From Streptomyces sp. (GTDB lineage Bacteria > Actinomycetota > Actinomycetes > Streptomycetales > Streptomycetaceae), in the NCBI RefSeq assembly GCF_031181705.1, contig NZ_JAPSKN010000031.1, positions 1 through 35,500 on the forward strand: a stretch of 35,500 nt of DNA, read 5' to 3'. Positions 33,318-35,500 of the stretch are shown piece after piece. Made by a program: the position numbers and the translations under genes. The notes under the pieces are model-generated. The model made no database searches. It was not told the DNA's origin and saw only the letters and a program-made list of their open reading frames with translations. Numbering within the stretch: position 1 is the stretch's first letter; each line of letters opens with the position of its first letter.

Positions 33318-34380
33318 CCAGCCCGCGCACGGTGCCCACGACGGCCGTGCCCCAGGCGGCGACCAGCACCCCGTACAGCACGACCGCCGGCCCCGCGTAG
33401 GCCACCAGCCCGGTGTGCCGTCCCAGCGCCTCGGCGCCCGTGACGCAGGTGCCGACCGGGAAGGTGAACGACCACCAGGTCATCGCGAACCGCATCCCCT
33501 GCCGCCGGGCACGCCACACATGGGCGCCGGCCAGGCAGGACCACAGCAGCGCGAACCCCATGACGGGCACGCCGTAGAGCACGGCGAGGGCGCCGAAGCC
33601 CTGGCTGTACGGCTCCGGTACGACCCCGGGGGCGATGTCCGCGAAGGCGCCGACGGCGGTCGTGGACTGGCCGAGCGGGCCCAGCACCAGGAACAGCGTC
33701 GGGGTGAGGGCGAGGGGCAGCGGCCCGCCGGTGAGCAGCCGGGCGAAGACCAGGGGCAGCATGAGCAGGGTCGCGAGCAGACTGAGTCCGAACAGCGCGA
33801 AGCAGAGCAGCAACAGCGTCTCCCGGGCCTGGCCCGGAGGCAGATGCGGCACCAGTCGCGGTCCCACGGCGGCCGACACCATGGGCGCGACCAGCGGCAG
33901 CAGCCACACCGGCGTGGCCTGCCCCGGCTCCACCCGGTGGCGTACGGCCATCAGGTACGGAACGGCCACGGCGGCGGCCAGTCCGACGGCCGTACCGGCG
34001 GTGAACAGCACGGCGTCGAGCGCCACCGCGGCCCGCAGGCCGATCACGTCCCGGCCGACGGCGAGGGCACCGCCGCCGACGGCGAGCAGGGCCATGGCGA
34101 GGCAGCCGTAGAAGGGCGCCGTCGCCGGGTCGAGCAGGTGGGCGCGGGCCTGGTCGCGGTGGCGGGCCCAGTGTGCCGACCGGGCCAGGAGCAGGGCCAG
34201 GAGCAGCACGAGGGAGAGGGCCCACACACCGGCGAGGACGCCGCGCAGCCCGGGGAGGCGCGTCGGGAGAGCGGCTCCTGCGGTGGCCACGACGGCCGTG
34301 CCCATGACGGTGGCGTACCAGTTGGGCCCGAGATGCCGGACGGACAGCGGGTACGCGGCGGGCGGGGCTGCGGTGACCAT
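33229..34380 (-). CDS. TDT-family (TehA/SLAC1-like) membrane transporter
   Basis: This 383-residue integral membrane protein has about ten hydrophobic helices. It begins with the family pattern LGPNWYATVMGTAVVATAGAALP and includes WWSFTFPVGT near the end of the barrel. TDT proteins export or conduct small anions such as dicarboxylates, sulfite, chloride or tellurite; the substrate here cannot be read from sequence. I chose ATG at 34380; the frame stays open upstream to 35340 but that part is antisense to lysR. It diverges from lysR with only 70 bases between start codons, so LysR is the probable regulator. Its C-terminal coding end overlaps the convergent BtuF-like gene by 89 bases. Confidence 0.88.
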   Translation of the reverse strand: MVTAAPPAAYPLSVRHLGPNWYATVMGTAVVATAGAALPTRLPGLRGVLAGVWALSLVLLLALLLARSAHWARHRDQARAHLLDPATAPFYGCLAMALLAVGGGALAVGRDVIGLRAAVALDAVLFTAGTAVGLAAAVAVPYLMAVRHRVEPGQATPVWLLPLVAPMVSAAVGPRLVPHLPPGQARETLLLLCFALFGLSLLATLLMLPLVFARLLTGGPLPLALTPTLFLVLGPLGQSTTAVGAFADIAPGVVPEPYSQGFGALAVLYGVPVMGFALLWSCLAGAHVWRARRQGMRFAMTWWSFTFPVGTCVTGAEALGRHTGLVAYAGPAVVLYGVLVAAWGTAVVGTVRGLVRGELLAGPGAAPAAPRPATARTTSGAVR

Positions 34381-34421
34381 GAGTCCACGGTCGGGCCGGG
34401 GGAGGCACACCACCAGGGAGT

Positions 34422-34453
34422 TCGCCTCTATGGCGACATAAGCTGGCTTTATG
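34422..34453. promoter_or_regulatory. lysR/TDT divergent promoter with -10 and inverted repeats
   Basis: TCGCC-TCTAT-GGCGA (34422-34436) is a perfect 5-5-5 inverted repeat and a candidate LysR site. TAAGCT (34439-34444) is a -10 hexamer ending six bases before the lysR ATG (34451), with no ribosome site, so lysR is probably leaderless. CATAAGC/GCTTTATG (34437-34453) forms a second, imperfect repeat over the start. Confidence 0.5.
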
Positions 34454-35380
34454 AGCAACACGGAGGAGCAGGCCGGTCCGTCGGTCGCCGGGTCCCTTGC
34501 GCACCGGGTGCCGGACCTCGGCGCCCTGGAGCTGCTGCTGGCGGTGGCGCGGGTCGGCAGTCTCGGCGGGGCGGCGCGGGAGGTCGGTATCACCCAGCCC
34601 GCGGCCAGCAGCCGGATCCGGTCGATGGAGCGGCAGCTCGGCGTGGCGCTGGTGGACCGCTCGCCCCGCGGGTCCCGGCTCACCGACGCCGGTGCGCTGG
34701 TGACGGACTGGGCGCGGCGGATCGTGGAGGCGGCGGAGGCGTTCGACGCCGGGGCGCAGGCGCTGCGCGACCGCCGTGACTCGCGGCTGCGGGTGGCGGC
34801 GAGCATGACGATCGCGGAGTACCTGCTGCCGGGGTGGCTGCTCGCGCTGCGGGCGCAGCGGCCCGACACGGCGGTGTCCCTGCACGCGGGCAACTCCACG
34901 GTGGTCGCGGAGCGGTTGCTGTCGGACGAGGCGGACCTGGGCTTCGTGGAGGGCCTGACGGTGCCGACCGGGCTGGACTCGGTCGTCATCGCCCACGACC
35001 GGCTGATAGTGGTCACGGCACCGGGACACCCATGGGGCCGCCGCGGACGGCCGGTGGCGGCCGAGGAGCTGGCGTCGACACCGCTGATCCTGCGGGAGAA
35101 GGGCTCCGGGACGCGCCAGGTGCTGGACGCGGCGCTGGGCGGGCTGGCCCGGCCGCTGATCGAGCTGTCCTCGACGACCGCGGTGAAGGCCGCGGCGGTC
35201 AGCGGGGCCGGACCGGCCGTGCTGAGCGAGCTGGCGGTCGGGGAGGAACTGGCGATGCGGCGGCTGGTGCGGGTGCCGGTGGCCGGGGTGGCCCTGGCGC
35301 GGGACCTGCGCGCGGTGTGGCCGACGGGGCACCGCCCCACGGGCCCGGCCCGCGACCTGCTGTCGCTGACGCGGGACTAG
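34451..35380 (+). CDS. LysR-family transcriptional regulator
   Basis: This 309-residue regulator has an N-terminal winged helix-turn-helix (about 20-80: LELLLAVARVGSLGGAAREVGITQPAASSRIRSMERQLGVALVDRS). The LysR substrate-binding domain follows (about 108-300), with an RxxxGSGTRxxLD-like segment (LREKGSGTRQVLDAAL) and TTAVKAAAVSGAGPAVLSELAV. The effector is unknown. The first 15 residues or so are a polar extension. It diverges from the TDT transporter gene and most likely controls it. ATG at 34451 is backed by the -10 hexamer six bases upstream. A strong hairpin follows the gene at 35408-35443. Confidence 0.93.
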   Translation: MSNTEEQAGPSVAGSLAHRVPDLGALELLLAVARVGSLGGAAREVGITQPAASSRIRSMERQLGVALVDRSPRGSRLTDAGALVTDWARRIVEAAEAFDAGAQALRDRRDSRLRVAASMTIAEYLLPGWLLALRAQRPDTAVSLHAGNSTVVAERLLSDEADLGFVEGLTVPTGLDSVVIAHDRLIVVTAPGHPWGRRGRPVAAEELASTPLILREKGSGTRQVLDAALGGLARPLIELSSTTAVKAAAVSGAGPAVLSELAVGEELAMRRLVRVPVAGVALARDLRAVWPTGHRPTGPARDLLSLTRD

Positions 35381-35407
35381 GTGCCCGGCCGGTGTCGTGC
35401 GGGGGAG

Positions 35408-35443
35408 TCCGGTGCCGCCCCTCGGAAGCCGGGCGGCACCGGA
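35408..35443 (+). terminator. Strong GC hairpin after lysR
   Basis: A perfect 13-bp stem (TCCGGTGCCGCCC at 35408-35420 with 35431-35443) with a 10-base loop lies 27 bases past the lysR stop. There is no U tract. The remaining sequence to 35500 shows no gene I can support. Confidence 0.65.
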
Positions 35444-35500
35444 CCGCTGACCCCGGCCTGCCCGCCCGAGGCGTCGGCCGGGCGCGGGTTGCCGCGGCGC

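Noticed and set aside
34381..35340. Long N-terminal extension of the TDT transporter gene
   Set aside because: It runs antisense through lysR. The membrane protein begins naturally at 34380.
1..35500. CRISPR arrays, tRNA/rRNA genes, insertion sequences, prophage or defence islands
   Set aside because: I saw no regularly spaced repeats, cloverleaf sequences, transposases, integrases or composition breaks. The window reads as core chromosome.

Overview
The window is high-GC actinobacterial chromosome, almost certainly Streptomyces. It has strong GC3 bias, frequent GTG starts and overlapping stop/start pairs. Its gene order (proteasome/pupylation cluster, pafBC, tatAC, helicase, conservon with CYP157, glycine-betaine transporter) is, from memory, that of the S. 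coelicolor SCO1648 to about SCO1620 region. It looks like core chromosome: I see no insertion sequences, phage genes, CRISPR arrays, tRNAs or rRNAs.

Region 1 (1-14235), Pup-proteasome system. In order: ARC/Mpa unfoldase, dop, pup, prcB, prcA, a divergent LacI regulator/MFS exporter pair, pafA, two FKBP-type prolyl isomerases (one a lipoprotein with two domains, one cytosolic), pafB and pafC (WYL regulators of the DNA-damage response), and a small zinc-ribbon protein. Together they encode tagging (PafA), deamidation/depupylation (Dop), the tag (Pup), unfolding (ARC, ending in the GQYL proteasome-docking tail) and degradation (PrcBA).

Region 2 (14268-19968). A small membrane/coiled-coil protein, tatA, tatC, a diacylglycerol-kinase-like lipid kinase, and a HelY/Ski2-type RNA helicase ending in a good terminator. 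The helicase has a textbook RecA-NDp (PafBC-type) promoter, and pup has a close variant of it. This ties the pafBC genes of this window to two neighbouring targets.

Region 3 (20008-24871), a complete conservon, cvnA-B-C-D-E. It encodes a membrane histidine-kinase-like protein, a roadblock protein, a DUF742 protein, a Ras-like GTPase and a cytochrome P450. The first four genes overlap. The P450 has EQSLW in place of the K-helix ExxR (CYP157 type), and a Pro/Gln-rich linker ending in a Trp-rich basic tail.

Region 4 (24865-31735). On the minus strand: a pseudouridine synthase, an iron-boxed siderophore-interacting flavoprotein and a stand-alone 5'-3' exonuclease. On the plus strand: a two-gene betaine-type ABC importer whose permease is fused to two tandem substrate-binding domains.

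Region 5 (31736-35500). An XRE-cupin regulator translationally coupled to a signal-less BtuF-like protein, then a TDT-family transporter diverging from a LysR regulator.

Promoter-like elements recur. Four genes (pafA, the small membrane protein, the lipid kinase, lysR) have a TAnnnT hexamer 6-7 bases before the start codon, which suggests leaderless transcripts. I did not find a clearly new multi-gene defence-type system. The best leads are the RecA-NDp promoters, the tandem-SBD importer and the P450 tail.
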